DNA from: Nitrospira sp.
GTDB taxonomy: Bacteria; Nitrospirota; Nitrospiria; Nitrospirales; Nitrospiraceae
Reading direction: 5' to 3'
DNA length: 64,000 nt
Assembly: GCA_030123625.1 (NCBI GenBank)
Contig: CP126121.1
Location: forward strand, 3,946,179-4,010,178
A program made the position numbers and the translations under genes. Below, piece by piece: positions 63,644 to 64,000 of the stretch; position 1 is the stretch's first letter; every line of letters begins with the position of its first letter. Under the pieces are notes generated by a model, which searched no databases, had not been told where the DNA came from, and was given only the letters and a program-made list of their open reading frames with translations.

Positions 63644-64000
63644 TGTTGGCCCAACGATACCAGATTGCCGTTTTGCTTGGGTTGGTGGGTCTCTTGAGTT
63701 GCTATTTGCTGTTGCCTCTCGGTGCGTCTTATCTGTTGGCGAATAGACTTCGTGATCATGGGTACAGCAATGTCGTTCTCCAGCTCGGCTATCCAGGCTG
63801 GTCGCACATGCGCATCCCGGTGGTTTCGTTTCAACAGGATTTGGGCGAAGAACGACTGCTGGTCTCACTGACGGATGCGGAGATTCGATATGCCCCGACT
63901 CAGCTGCTTCAGGGGCGTGTCAGCCGTATCGTATTGCGGGACGCAGCCGTTCATATATTGAATGTCCAGTCCACAGAGCCCACCGCGCAGGATGGAGACG
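63644..64000 (+). CDS. YdbH/AsmA-like envelope protein, truncated by window end
   Basis: ATG 63644 has GAGG upstream. The first 119 residues are visible with no stop. A hydrophobic anchor (IAVLLGLVGLLSCYLLLPLG) comes first, then a beta-strand segment with LGYPGWSHMRIPVVSFQQD, ISLTDAEIRYAP-like repeats and LLQGRVSRIVLRD. This is the N-terminal pattern of YdbH proteins, large bridge-like lipid transport proteins between the membranes of diderms. The rest lies outside the window. Confidence 0.7.

Overview
The window is a GC-rich bacterial chromosome segment dominated by housekeeping genes. Gene content, the style of its small lipoproteins and its intergenic repeats suggest a Nitrospira-like member of the Nitrospirota. 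There is no 16S rRNA or nitrification gene here, so this assignment is an inference.

Layout. 1-6.6 kb: a small hypothetical gene, a GAPDH, a decayed DUF488 remnant, an AlkA-type glycosylase, a Cys/Met-metabolism PLP enzyme and a DUF2235 hydrolase, then about 1.4 kb with no convincing gene. 6.6-15.6 kb: a PEGA lipoprotein, then recA-recX-alaS-ruvX-mltG-deoC in tight same-strand order, then deoB and a RidA-like gene. 15.7-23.8 kb: two large sensor kinases, a secreted IPT/TIG-repeat protein coupled to a Ycf48-like propeller, and a tiny repeat protein. 24.2-35.7 kb, minus strand: grpE-dnaK-dnaJ-rsmE, coaX, then valS-nadC-birA. The coaX and birA genes are separated by an IS110-type transposase lodged between inverted repeat arms. 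35.8-45.8 kb: a 37-aa basic protein, a response regulator, a HAD protein, a sirtuin, a PanE fused to a sulfite-oxidase-like domain, several small membrane or secreted proteins including a duplicated pair and a 29-aa single-pass peptide, a MATE exporter and a TM0106/DUF2779 nuclease-like protein.

46.4-50.9 kb is the accessory hot spot. About 4.2 kb of AT-richer DNA lies between two ~285-bp direct repeats, and the right-hand copy runs into a tRNA-Ser(CGA) gene. The repeat core is palindromic and its ends copy the 3' end of that tRNA. The cargo is one unknown minus-strand gene, a translationally coupled pair of plus-strand genes (the second DUF5677-like) and a candidate structured RNA with an intrinsic terminator. 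No integrase is visible. This is the best candidate for an undescribed system.

51-64 kb: thiI, trxB, coaE, a secreted beta-helix protein, a GH63/MGH1-like glucosidase next to a glycogen-debranching-type amylo-alpha-1,6-glucosidase, an intact IS1202/ISNCY-type element with long inverted repeats and a 17-bp target duplication, a GlcG/HbpS-like secreted protein, a lipoprotein, DUF3565, and the start of a YdbH-like protein cut by the window end.

Together the core genes cover DNA repair, proteostasis, cofactor synthesis (CoA, NAD, biotin attachment), tRNA charging and modification, and storage-glucan turnover.
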